Assembly: GCA_003164415.1 (NCBI GenBank)
Contig: PLTK01000016.1
Coordinates: forward strand, 1 to 20,751
Reading direction: 5' to 3'
Length of the DNA stretch: 20,751 bases
Source of the DNA: Methanobacterium sp.
GTDB lineage: Archaea; Methanobacteriota; Methanobacteria; Methanobacteriales; Methanobacteriaceae
The translations under genes were made by a program, and so were the position numbers. The notes beneath the pieces were generated by a model. The model searched no databases and had not been told where the DNA came from. It saw only the letters and a list, made by a program, of their open reading frames with translations. Shown here in pieces: positions 14,143 through 20,751 of this stretch. Numbering within the stretch: position 1 is the first letter of the stretch; each line of letters starts with the position of its first letter.

Positions 14143-17100
14143 TTATACTGTTTTGAATTGAAGGATATACGATGTTTTTAAATTGTTTCCTGCATTGTCT
14201 TTTACTGCTCCTGTAGGTATGTAAACTTCATACAAATTGTTTGTGTATCGTGTTTTTACCATTTTAATATTAATTTCGTCCCCGTTTAGTGATGTTTTTA
14301 TAGCTACCAGTTTTCCAGTTGTTAAATTTTTCATGTAGATCTTAGACCAGTTAACACCTGCCTTAAGATTTTCACTTAGTTTAACGGTTATAATGCTGGT
14401 AGTTGAAACACCTGTGGCACCATTCTTTGGAATGGTTGAAACTACTTTTGGTGTTGTTTTATCGATTGTGTAGATGTTTGTGTATACTGGAGATTTATTA
14501 CCAGCTAAATCTATTGCAACAAATTTCAGATTAGTTGTTGTAGTAATAGTTATTGGGCTGGTGTATTTTTTGCTTGTTGTTGTTGGTGTTGCTCCGTTGG
14601 TTGTGTAGTAAATAGTTCCTTTTTCACTCATTGATAATGTGACAACTTTATCGGTGTTGTACAATCCACTGTTAAGACTTGTACTTGCAGTTGGTGCAAT
14701 TGTGTAACTTTCATTATAAACAATTGACTGATTGCCAGCTAAATCTATTGCAATGAATTTAAGAGTGGTTTTTGTAGTTATGTTTATTGGGCTGGTGTAT
14801 TTTTTGCTTGTTGCTGTAGGGGTTGCTCCGTTGGTTGTGTAGTATATACTTCCAGCTTCATTCATTGAAAGTGATATACTTTGACTTGTATTGTATGCTC
14901 CTCCATTTTTACTAGCTTTTACTGTAGGTTTTGTAGTATCTGGACTTTTAACGATTATAGCACTGGTTATAGTAGAATTACTATCGTGACCTGTGACTGT
15001 TTCTGTTACGTTGTAGGTTCCTGGTGTGTTATAGGTGTGTGTTGGGTTTTGTTCTGTGCTAGTTGTTCCATCACCAAAGATCCAAGACCAACTTACTGGA
15101 TTATTAGTTGAGCTATCTGTGAACTGTATAGATAATGGGACTGTTCCACTTGTTGTGTTGGTTGTGAAACTTGCTGTTACTGCTGGGTATTTCACATTGA
15201 TGTTCATGGTTGTTGTATGGCTTCCTCCAAGACTTGTAACAGTTTCTATAACTGTGTAAACTCCAGGATCACTGAATGTGTGTGTTGGGTTTTGTAGTGT
15301 GCTGGTTGTTCCGTCTCCGAAGTTCCAGTTGTATTGGGTTATGGTTCCTGTTGATTGGTCGTTGAATTGTATGTTTAGTGGTGCTGTTCCGCTGGTTGTG
15401 TTTTCTGTGAAGCTTGCGATTGGTGCTGGGTAGTTTACTGTTATGAGGTTTGTTTGTGTTTGTGTGTTGTTTCCGCCTGGTCCTGTTACTGTTTCTGTTA
15501 CGTTATAGGTTCCTTCGTTGGTGTATGTGTGTGTTGGGTTTTGTAGTGTGCTTTTTGTTCCATCTCCGAAGTCCCAGTAATAACTGGTTATATTGCCTAT
15601 GGATTGGTCATTAAACTGTATATTTAAAGGATTTAATCCATTTGTAGCATTTTCTGTGAATCCTGCAACTGGTGCTGGGTAATTTACAGTTATGATGTTT
15701 TGTGCTGTGCTATTCCCACTAGGTCCTGTGACTGTTTCTGTTACTGTGTAGGTTCCGGGTGTGTTGTAGGTATATGTTGGATTTTGTAGAGCACTACTTC
15801 CACCATCACCAAAGGTCCAATTATAACTTGTTACGTTTCCGGTTGATTGGTCGTTAAATTGTACATTTAACGGTACGGTCCCACTGGTTGTGTTAGCTGT
15901 GAAATTTGCTATTGGTGCGGGTATTATGTTATATCCGCTTGATGTAGGAAGGTTTGACCATTTAACATCATATCCTGTAGCCCAGGCATATGTATCAAAT
16001 GATGCTTGTGTGTTTAGGTTAGTAAATGTATATTGAATTGTTGCTGCTCCGCCGTTAATTACAGCATTATTGGAGGAATCAGCTAAGTTACCTACACCTA
16101 GGTCAACAAACATGAGATATTCTGCACTTGATGGGTTACTGCTATTTTCACCATTATATATGACACTCATACCCGAGCTGTCTGGAATTAAACTCTGCGG
16201 ACCATATAAGAAATCTGCAGATGTAAATGTTTCGTTAAGTGCACCAGTAACATAATCATTTGTATTAGGTGAACCTGAAGTCCAAACATATCCATTAGAT
16301 ACTAAATTTATCGAAAAATTCTGTGGTATTGGGCCTTTTACTGCAACAAGTAGAATTAAATCATCGTTAGATCCTCGTCCTCCCGTTGTTGTAACATAAA
16401 ATACTCCAGATTGTGAATAACTTGTGTTGACTTGTCCACTTGGACTTGTTACTGGATTATTTGTTATATGTACTTGGTTATTTCCTCCTGTAGTAAAATA
16501 ATACGAATTAACTGGTCCACCATCTGGATTTGCTGTTCCATTGTGGTTTGACATGTAAAGGTACATACCCTGATAATTTGTAATTATACTACTTGCTTGA
16601 ATGTAACCTATTTTAGTATTTGTATTGTTTCCATAGCTGTTTATTCCTGTTAAGCTTACTGTATAGTTTCCAGATTTGGTATAAGTATGTGTTGGGTTTT
16701 GTGCTGTTGATGTTGTTCCATCCCCAAAGTTCCATAACCATGATGTATCATATTGGGATTGGTCTGTGAAGATTACTGTCAAAGGGAAAGATCCGGATGT
16801 TGTTGAGGCTGTGAAGTTAACTATTGGTGGAATTGGTGAAAGTGTTATTGGTAATGTTGTTGTACTGTTTCCCATTGCGTTAGTTACTGTTTCAGTTATA
16901 ATGTAATTTCCAGGAGTAGTGTAATTCCATGAGGGATTTTGACTAGTGCTGTCAATGTTTCCATCTGTTCCAAAGTTCCAAGACCATGATGTGGCTGCTG
17001 TGGAATTGTCTGTGAATTGAATTGTTACTGGTACTCCGCCTGTTGTTTTGCTTGCTGTGAAATTTGCTGTTGGTAATATGCTTTTGAATGCGTATACTTT

Positions 17101-20100
17101 TGTATCGAATGATTCAATGTATAATGTTCCATCAGATCCTATTGATGGTGAACTATAAATTGCATTTCCTGTTTTATAGTTCCATTTTGGGGTCCCATTT
17201 GGATTTAAAGCGTATACATAGCCATCTTCACTTCCGAAATAAATGGTTCCATCTGCTCCTATTACCGCAGAACTTACTATTTGGTTTCCTGTTTTATAGT
17301 TCCATTTTAGGGTTCCATTTGGATTTAAAGCGTATTCATAGTCATCTTCACTTCCAATATAGATGGTTCCATCTGATCCGATTGTAGGCGAACTAAGTAT
17401 GGATGCACCGGTTGCATATGTCCATTTTAGGGTCCCATTTGGATTAATAGCATAGAGTTTATGGTCACCATAGTCTCCTACATAGATAGTACCGTCTGAT
17501 CCTATTGAAGGTGAATCATAAATTGATCCTCCTGTGCTGTATGCCCATTGTAGTGTTCCATCAGGATTTATTGCATATAGGTTATCGTCGTAACTACCAA
17601 CATAAATGGTTCCATCTGATCCTAAAGCTGGTCCTCCTCCATAAGAGTAGATTTTACCTCCCGTGGTGTATGTCCATTTTAGGGTTCCATTCGGATTTAT
17701 TGCATAGAGTTTATCATCTAAAGTACCCACATATAGTGTACCATCTGCTCCGATTGTTACTGAACCATATATTGATCCTCCGGTGGTGTATGTCCATTTT
17801 AGGGTTCCGTTTGGATTTATTGCATAGACATTATTATCTCCATAATTTCCTATGTAGATGGTTCCATCTGATCCTATGGTAGGTGCACCATCTATGGTGC
17901 TTCCACTAGTATAATTCCATTTAATTGTTCCGTTTGGATTTAACGCATATAATACTTTATTTACGCCAATGTAGATGGTTCCATCTGCTCCAATTGTTGC
18001 TTCACCATAGGTAACTCCTGTTCCCGTGGTGCATGTCCATTGGGTAACATTTGTTTGAGGTCCGACGTACGATGATTGTCCAGAATTATTTAAATATTCC
18101 TGAAATTTAGGCCATGCTGTGTTTGCTAGTCCTCCGGGTCCTATGACATAGTTTACTGTATATTCTGGGCTCCAGACTCCAAATGGATTTAATGCTGCGT
18201 ATCTGAGTGTTGTTGTACAGTTAACATTGATAGGTCCAGTATATAATATTGCGGTATTGCTTGTAATTGGATTGGTTGTATCTTCTGTGAAATATATTAT
18301 TGCATTTGGGTCGTTACTGGTTAGTGTTGCGGTTTGTGTTATGTTGTATGTCTCTCCTTTCAAGCTGGAACTTGCTGTTGGCGATATCGTATCTATGGTG
18401 TATGTTTTACTATATCTGGTACTCCATACTCCGCCCGGGTTTACTGCAGCAAACTGTAATGTTGTTGTGCTGTTTATTGGTATTGGGTTTGAGTAAGGTA
18501 TGCTAGTTGGACTTGTTTTAGGATCGCTACCATCGGTTGTGTAATATATTGTACTTCCGGGTTGATCACTTGTTAAAGTCACATTCTGACCGGTATTATA
18601 GATTCCAGTATCTGGACTAGCTGTTACATTTGGTGGTGTACTGTTAAACACTGTGATAACATTTGGCAGTGTTATTATGTTGTTTCCTCCGGGTCCTGTG
18701 ACTGTTTCTGTGACTGTGTAGGTTCCTGGTGTGGTGTATATGTGTGTTGGGCTCTGTAGGGTGCTGTTTGTTCCATCTCCGAAGTCCCAATAAAAACTGG
18801 TTATATATCCTGTGGATTGGTCGTTAAACTGCACATTTAGTGGGTTTAATCCACTGGTTGTGTTTTCTGTGAATCCTGCAACTGGTGCAGGGTATGGCAC
18901 TGTGATAAAGCTGTTTTGTATTATTGTGTTGTTTCCACCATCATTTGTTGCTGTTAATGTTACGTTGTAGGTTCCTGGTGTAGTGTAGATGTGATCAGGG
19001 TTTTGGCTGGTTGATGTTGTTCCATCTCCGAAATTCCATAACCATGATGTTGGTGTGTTACTGGATGTGTCAGTAAACTGAACGTTTAAGGGTGCTGAAC
19101 CAGTTGTTGCGTTTGTAGTGAAGTTTGCAACTGGTGCTGTGGGTGTTACTCCCTGAACATTGAAACCACTTACAACTTGGTTGTTGGTCATAGGAATTCC
19201 AGTTCCCCAGTTACATGCTGAAAACCATCCATACGCTCCAAAAGATGCAAAGGTGTCCAGATTCGTGAAATTGTAATTTACTGTTATTGATCCAGAATTG
19301 ATCTCGTTGGCGATTGCACCTGTTACAAATCCACCCACATCCAGGTCAATAAACATCAAAGAAAAATTGTTTGATGAACTTTGACCCGCGAATATTGGAG
19401 TGTTAACAGTATTTGCAGGTTTCCAACTTTGCGGTCCATATGTAAAGTCACTTGAAGTGAAAGTCTCATTAAGAGCATCTGTAACATAGGTTATGTTAGT
19501 AAGTGACGATGTTAGGGGATTTCCTGTTGCTGGCGGTGCTAATGTATATGAATAACCGCTGGATGTGAATGTCACAGCAAAATCCTTTGGTATAGTGCCG
19601 TTTACAGCGAGCATTAAAATAGCATCATCTAAATGTCCAATACCGCCACTGAAAACCACATAAAACGTTCCAGACTGATTATTCGTGGTGGTTAACTGAC
19701 CTGTTTTGACAGTAGGGTCTGTTGATAACTGAATTGGATTAGAGCCACCCCCACCTTCAGCTATGTAATATGTGTTCGGTTCATATGGATAAACTCCATT
19801 ATACTGTGCAGTTGTAGTCACACCATTTGGCATGTCGTACTTCACACCTGCACTGTTGGCCACATATATATCTATACCATTATTTTTTGGTAACACAGTA
19901 GATGTGTTCCAAGCGGTGATATAGTTAGTTCTGGTCAAATAATTGCTTCCATCCGAATTGGATGTATTTAATGTTACATTATAGGCTCCCACTGTATTGT
20001 AAGTATGTGTTGGATTTTTAAGTGTTGACATTTGACCATCGCCAAAATTCCAATTCCAACTAGTAGGATTCCCAGTGGATGTGTCATTGAACTGAACACT

Positions 20101-20226
20101 CAACGGTGCAAAACCATTAGTTGTATTAACGGTAAAGTTTGACGTTGGAGCAGCTGCTGACGCACTTCCACAAAGTGTTATGATCATAGCACATGAAAGT
20201 GCTATAAAAATAGCATATTTTGTCAT
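14143..20226 (-). CDS. Secreted giant surface protein: nine PKD domains, PQQ-like propeller, CHB_HEX_C-like domains
   Basis: This 2027-residue protein has a signal peptide (1-25), PKD (27-104), the unrecognised module (113-358), PKDs (364-443, 446-527) and two CHB_HEX_C-like domains (531-612, 615-695). An eight-repeat PQQ-like propeller follows (703-1048; IGSDGTIYIG...YAINPNGTLKW). Then come PKDs (1052-1130, 1134-1211), a second copy of the unrecognised module (1215-1434), four PKDs (1437-1760), two CHB-like domains (1765-1921) and a Big_5-like end domain (1925-2026). Nearly every PKD keeps the W-x-FGDG core. No enzyme active site, membrane helix or anchor signal is seen at the C-terminus. 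The start at 20226 is fixed by a strong SD, GGAGGT, four bases upstream. The many Asn-x-Thr sites suggest glycosylation. A role as adhesin or surface matrix protein is likely but not shown. Confidence 0.92.
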   Translation of the reverse strand: MTKYAIFIALSCAMIITLCGSASAAAPTSNFTVNTTNGFAPLSVQFNDTSTGNPTSWNWNFGDGQMSTLKNPTHTYNTVGAYNVTLNTSNSDGSNYLTRTNYITAWNTSTVLPKNNGIDIYVANSAGVKYDMPNGVTTTAQYNGVYPYEPNTYYIAEGGGGSNPIQLSTDPTVKTGQLTTTNNQSGTFYVVFSGGIGHLDDAILMLAVNGTIPKDFAVTFTSSGYSYTLAPPATGNPLTSSLTNITYVTDALNETFTSSDFTYGPQSWKPANTVNTPIFAGQSSSNNFSLMFIDLDVGGFVTGAIANEINSGSITVNYNFTNLDTFASFGAYGWFSACNWGTGIPMTNNQVVSGFNVQGVTPTAPVANFTTNATTGSAPLNVQFTDTSSNTPTSWLWNFGDGTTSTSQNPDHIYTTPGTYNVTLTATNDGGNNTIIQNSFITVPYPAPVAGFTENTTSGLNPLNVQFNDQSTGYITSFYWDFGDGTNSTLQSPTHIYTTPGTYTVTETVTGPGGNNIITLPNVITVFNSTPPNVTASPDTGIYNTGQNVTLTSDQPGSTIYYTTDGSDPKTSPTSIPYSNPIPINSTTTLQFAAVNPGGVWSTRYSKTYTIDTISPTASSSLKGETYNITQTATLTSNDPNAIIYFTEDTTNPITSNTAILYTGPINVNCTTTLRYAALNPFGVWSPEYTVNYVIGPGGLANTAWPKFQEYLNNSGQSSYVGPQTNVTQWTCTTGTGVTYGEATIGADGTIYIGVNKVLYALNPNGTIKWNYTSGSTIDGAPTIGSDGTIYIGNYGDNNVYAINPNGTLKWTYTTGGSIYGSVTIGADGTLYVGTLDDKLYAINPNGTLKWTYTTGGKIYSYGGGPALGSDGTIYVGSYDDNLYAINPDGTLQWAYSTGGSIYDSPSIGSDGTIYVGDYGDHKLYAINPNGTLKWTYATGASILSSPTIGSDGTIYIGSEDDYEYALNPNGTLKWNYKTGNQIVSSAVIGADGTIYFGSEDGYVYALNPNGTPKWNYKTGNAIYSSPSIGSDGTLYIESFDTKVYAFKSILPTANFTASKTTGGVPVTIQFTDNSTAATSWSWNFGTDGNIDSTSQNPSWNYTTPGNYIITETVTNAMGNSTTTLPITLSPIPPIVNFTASTTSGSFPLTVIFTDQSQYDTSWLWNFGDGTTSTAQNPTHTYTKSGNYTVSLTGINSYGNNTNTKIGYIQASSIITNYQGMYLYMSNHNGTANPDGGPVNSYYFTTGGNNQVHITNNPVTSPSGQVNTSYSQSGVFYVTTTGGRGSNDDLILLVAVKGPIPQNFSINLVSNGYVWTSGSPNTNDYVTGALNETFTSADFLYGPQSLIPDSSGMSVIYNGENSSNPSSAEYLMFVDLGVGNLADSSNNAVINGGAATIQYTFTNLNTQASFDTYAWATGYDVKWSNLPTSSGYNIIPAPIANFTANTTSGTVPLNVQFNDQSTGNVTSYNWTFGDGGSSALQNPTYTYNTPGTYTVTETVTGPSGNSTAQNIITVNYPAPVAGFTENATNGLNPLNIQFNDQSIGNITSYYWDFGDGTKSTLQNPTHTYTNEGTYNVTETVTGPGGNNTQTQTNLITVNYPAPIASFTENTTSGTAPLNIQFNDQSTGTITQYNWNFGDGTTSTLQNPTHTFSDPGVYTVIETVTSLGGSHTTTMNINVKYPAVTASFTTNTTSGTVPLSIQFTDSSTNNPVSWSWIFGDGTTSTEQNPTHTYNTPGTYNVTETVTGHDSNSTITSAIIVKSPDTTKPTVKASKNGGAYNTSQSISLSMNEAGSIYYTTNGATPTATSKKYTSPINITTKTTLKFIAIDLAGNQSIVYNESYTIAPTASTSLNSGLYNTDKVVTLSMSEKGTIYYTTNGATPTTTSKKYTSPITITTTTNLKFVAIDLAGNKSPVYTNIYTIDKTTPKVVSTIPKNGATGVSTTSIITVKLSENLKAGVNWSKIYMKNLTTGKLVAIKTSLNGDEINIKMVKTRYTNNLYEVYIPTGAVKDNAGNNLKTSYILQFKTV
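14947..15918 (-). repeat. Tandem PKD-coding array (four units)
   Basis: Residues 1437-1760 are four consecutive PKD domains of about 80 residues. The TVTETVTGP segments and the QFNDQSTG segments are nearly the same between units at DNA level, and similar segments recur in the PKD at 18640-18900. This suggests duplication or gene conversion within the gene. Confidence 0.75.
17083..17994 (-). repeat. PQQ-like propeller-coding repeats (eight units)
   Basis: Residues about 745-1048 of the 2027-aa protein hold eight units of 39-43 residues with IG(S/A)DGTIYIG and YA(I/L)NPNGTLKW. Neighbouring units are highly alike in DNA, so they were probably copied recently. Such propellers bind partners rather than PQQ when catalytic residues are absent, as in BamB. 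Confidence 0.85.
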
Positions 20227-20230
20227 TTAG

Positions 20231-20236
20231 ACCTCC
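20231..20236 (-). promoter_or_regulatory. Ribosome binding site of the 2027-aa gene
   Basis: Minus-strand GGAGGT, within AAAAGGAGGT, lies four bases before the ATG at 20226. It is the strongest SD in the window. Confidence 0.85.
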
Positions 20237-20274
20237 TTTTAATCGTTTTTTAATCGTCCAGTCCTAGATTCAGG

Positions 20275-20321
20275 ATCGAATATTATCTCAAATAAAGATC
20301 CATAATTAAAGAATATTCGAT
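20275..20321. repeat. Perfect 10-bp inverted repeat in the leader region of the 2027-aa gene
   Basis: ATCGAATATT at 20275-20284 faces AATATTCGAT at 20312-20321. Each arm contains the ATCGAAT element seen at other control regions. The predicted transcription start (near 20305) lies between the arms, so this looks more like a pair of protein-binding sites than an RNA hairpin. Confidence 0.7.
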
Positions 20322-20326
20322 AAATA

Positions 20327-20341
20327 TATTTATACGTATCG
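20327..20341 (-). promoter_or_regulatory. Promoter with ATCG-core operator of the 2027-aa gene
   Basis: On the minus strand CGATACGT (20334-20341) runs directly into TATAAATA (20327-20334). Transcription would start near 20305, giving a leader of about 78 nt. A further ATATCGAATAA site is at 20390-20400. Confidence 0.6.
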
Positions 20342-20410
20342 AATTGATTCTGAGAACTTGAAAAAATAAAACAAAATATAACAAAAGATATATCGAATAA
20401 AAGAATGGAT

Positions 20411-20427
20411 AATAAAAAAGAAACAAA
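20411..20427 (-). terminator. Candidate T-rich terminator of the right-edge gene
   Basis: About 30-45 bases after the stop at 20458 the minus strand reads TTTGTTTCTTTTTTATT, a U-rich stretch suitable for archaeal termination. Confidence 0.45.
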
Positions 20428-20457
20428 TTGAAAAGAGTATTTAATTTCTGTGTTAAA

Positions 20458-20751
20458 TTAATCCCTGTTTACAGCTTTTAAAATGCCCTCCTTCTCCTCC
20501 ACATACAAGATCACCTTATCCCCAACAGGACATGGTTTAACTAGTCTTTCGTTACGACTGTATATGGTTCCATCTGTGATTTTGTGTCCATCTAAAGTAT
20601 ATACTGCGTCAACACCCATATCTAAAAGATCTGAAACTGAATTAGAACCCATAATTTCAGACGGGCCAGGCATGAGGAATCTCCCATCATATCGGCTCTT
20701 AGCAAGACCTAAACCCGCCATAGTTCCTATAACTCCTTCTTCTGTACCACC
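20458..20751 (-). CDS. Conserved archaeal protein, C-terminal part (runs off right edge), family not identified
   Basis: The reading frame is open through the window edge, adding ten codons (GGTEEGVIGT) before the internal Met at 20721, so about 97 C-terminal residues are visible. The GGTEEGVIGTMAGLGLA segment, followed by FLMPGPSEI, VDAVYTLDGHKI and a beta-rich end (KVILYVEE), looks like a conserved soluble protein rather than a surface protein. The G-x-IG-A/T-x-A-G pattern faintly recalls the tRNA(Ile2) agmatinylcytidine synthetase (TiaS/COG1571) group, but I cannot confirm this. It is separated from the 2027-aa gene by 231 bp containing a T-rich terminator and that gene's promoter, so it is probably a separate transcript. 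Confidence 0.7.
   Translation of the reverse strand, partial: GGTEEGVIGTMAGLGLAKSRYDGRFLMPGPSEIMGSNSVSDLLDMGVDAVYTLDGHKITDGTIYSRNERLVKPCPVGDKVILYVEEKEGILKAVNRD

Noticed and set aside
17088..17882. Plus-strand open frames across the PQQ repeat region
   Set aside because: They are antisense shadows of a repetitive coding sequence; their own repeats mirror the PQQ units and no start signals are seen.

Overview
The window looks like an AT-rich chromosome segment from a methanogenic archaeon, most likely a Methanobacterium-type member of the Methanobacteriales. The reasons are a soluble HdrABC-type gene set, a small membrane protein resembling DUF2149, very large secreted PKD/chitobiase-C-terminal-domain proteins without bacterial anchoring signals, TATA-box promoters, poly-T terminators and SD-type ribosome binding sites. 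Two genes run off the edges: an ABC ATPase at the left and an unidentified conserved protein at the right.

Left part (1-7718): iron-complex/corrinoid-type ABC transport surrounds a redox operon. On the minus strand lie an ATPase (partial) and a FecCD permease, preceded by a tightly coupled hdrC-hdrB-hdrA operon. Diverging from hdrC across a 298-bp control region is a plus-strand pair, a substrate-binding protein and a second FecCD permease. Each half lacks what the other has: the minus half shows permease and ATPase, the plus half binding protein and permease. The Hdr-like complex is unusual. HdrA carries a C-terminal MvhD-like domain in which every cluster cysteine is gone. One ferredoxin motif has Asp in place of Cys, and HdrB has Ser in place of one Cys of its first CCG motif.

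Middle part (7726-9703): a two-gene ExbB/TolQ-like plus ExbD-like module, translationally coupled, sits next to a membrane-anchored DUF11 surface protein with an NTTG-repeat stalk. This looks like a proton-driven motor in an organism expected to lack an outer membrane and TonB.

Right part (9959-20226): two giant secreted proteins (1307 and 2027 aa) are built from PKD domains, chitobiase-C-terminal-like domains, one beta-propeller each (about seven blades of an uncommon type; eight PQQ-like blades) and the same C-terminal CHB-CHB-Big_5 cassette. Both also contain a roughly 220-245-residue module (three copies in all) that I do not recognise.

A short near-palindromic element built around ATCG (ACGTATCG in its strongest form) abuts TATA boxes of both giant genes and lies upstream of the DUF11 gene. 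Related ATCGAAT/ATCGTAA sites lie in the hdr/binding-protein control region, at the first permease start and in the leader region of the 2027-aa gene. The simplest inference is one regulon that joins surface proteins, metal-complex uptake and the Hdr-like redox complex. Its physiological role, possibly acquisition and reduction of a metal or metal complex at the cell surface, is not shown by the sequence and remains a hypothesis.
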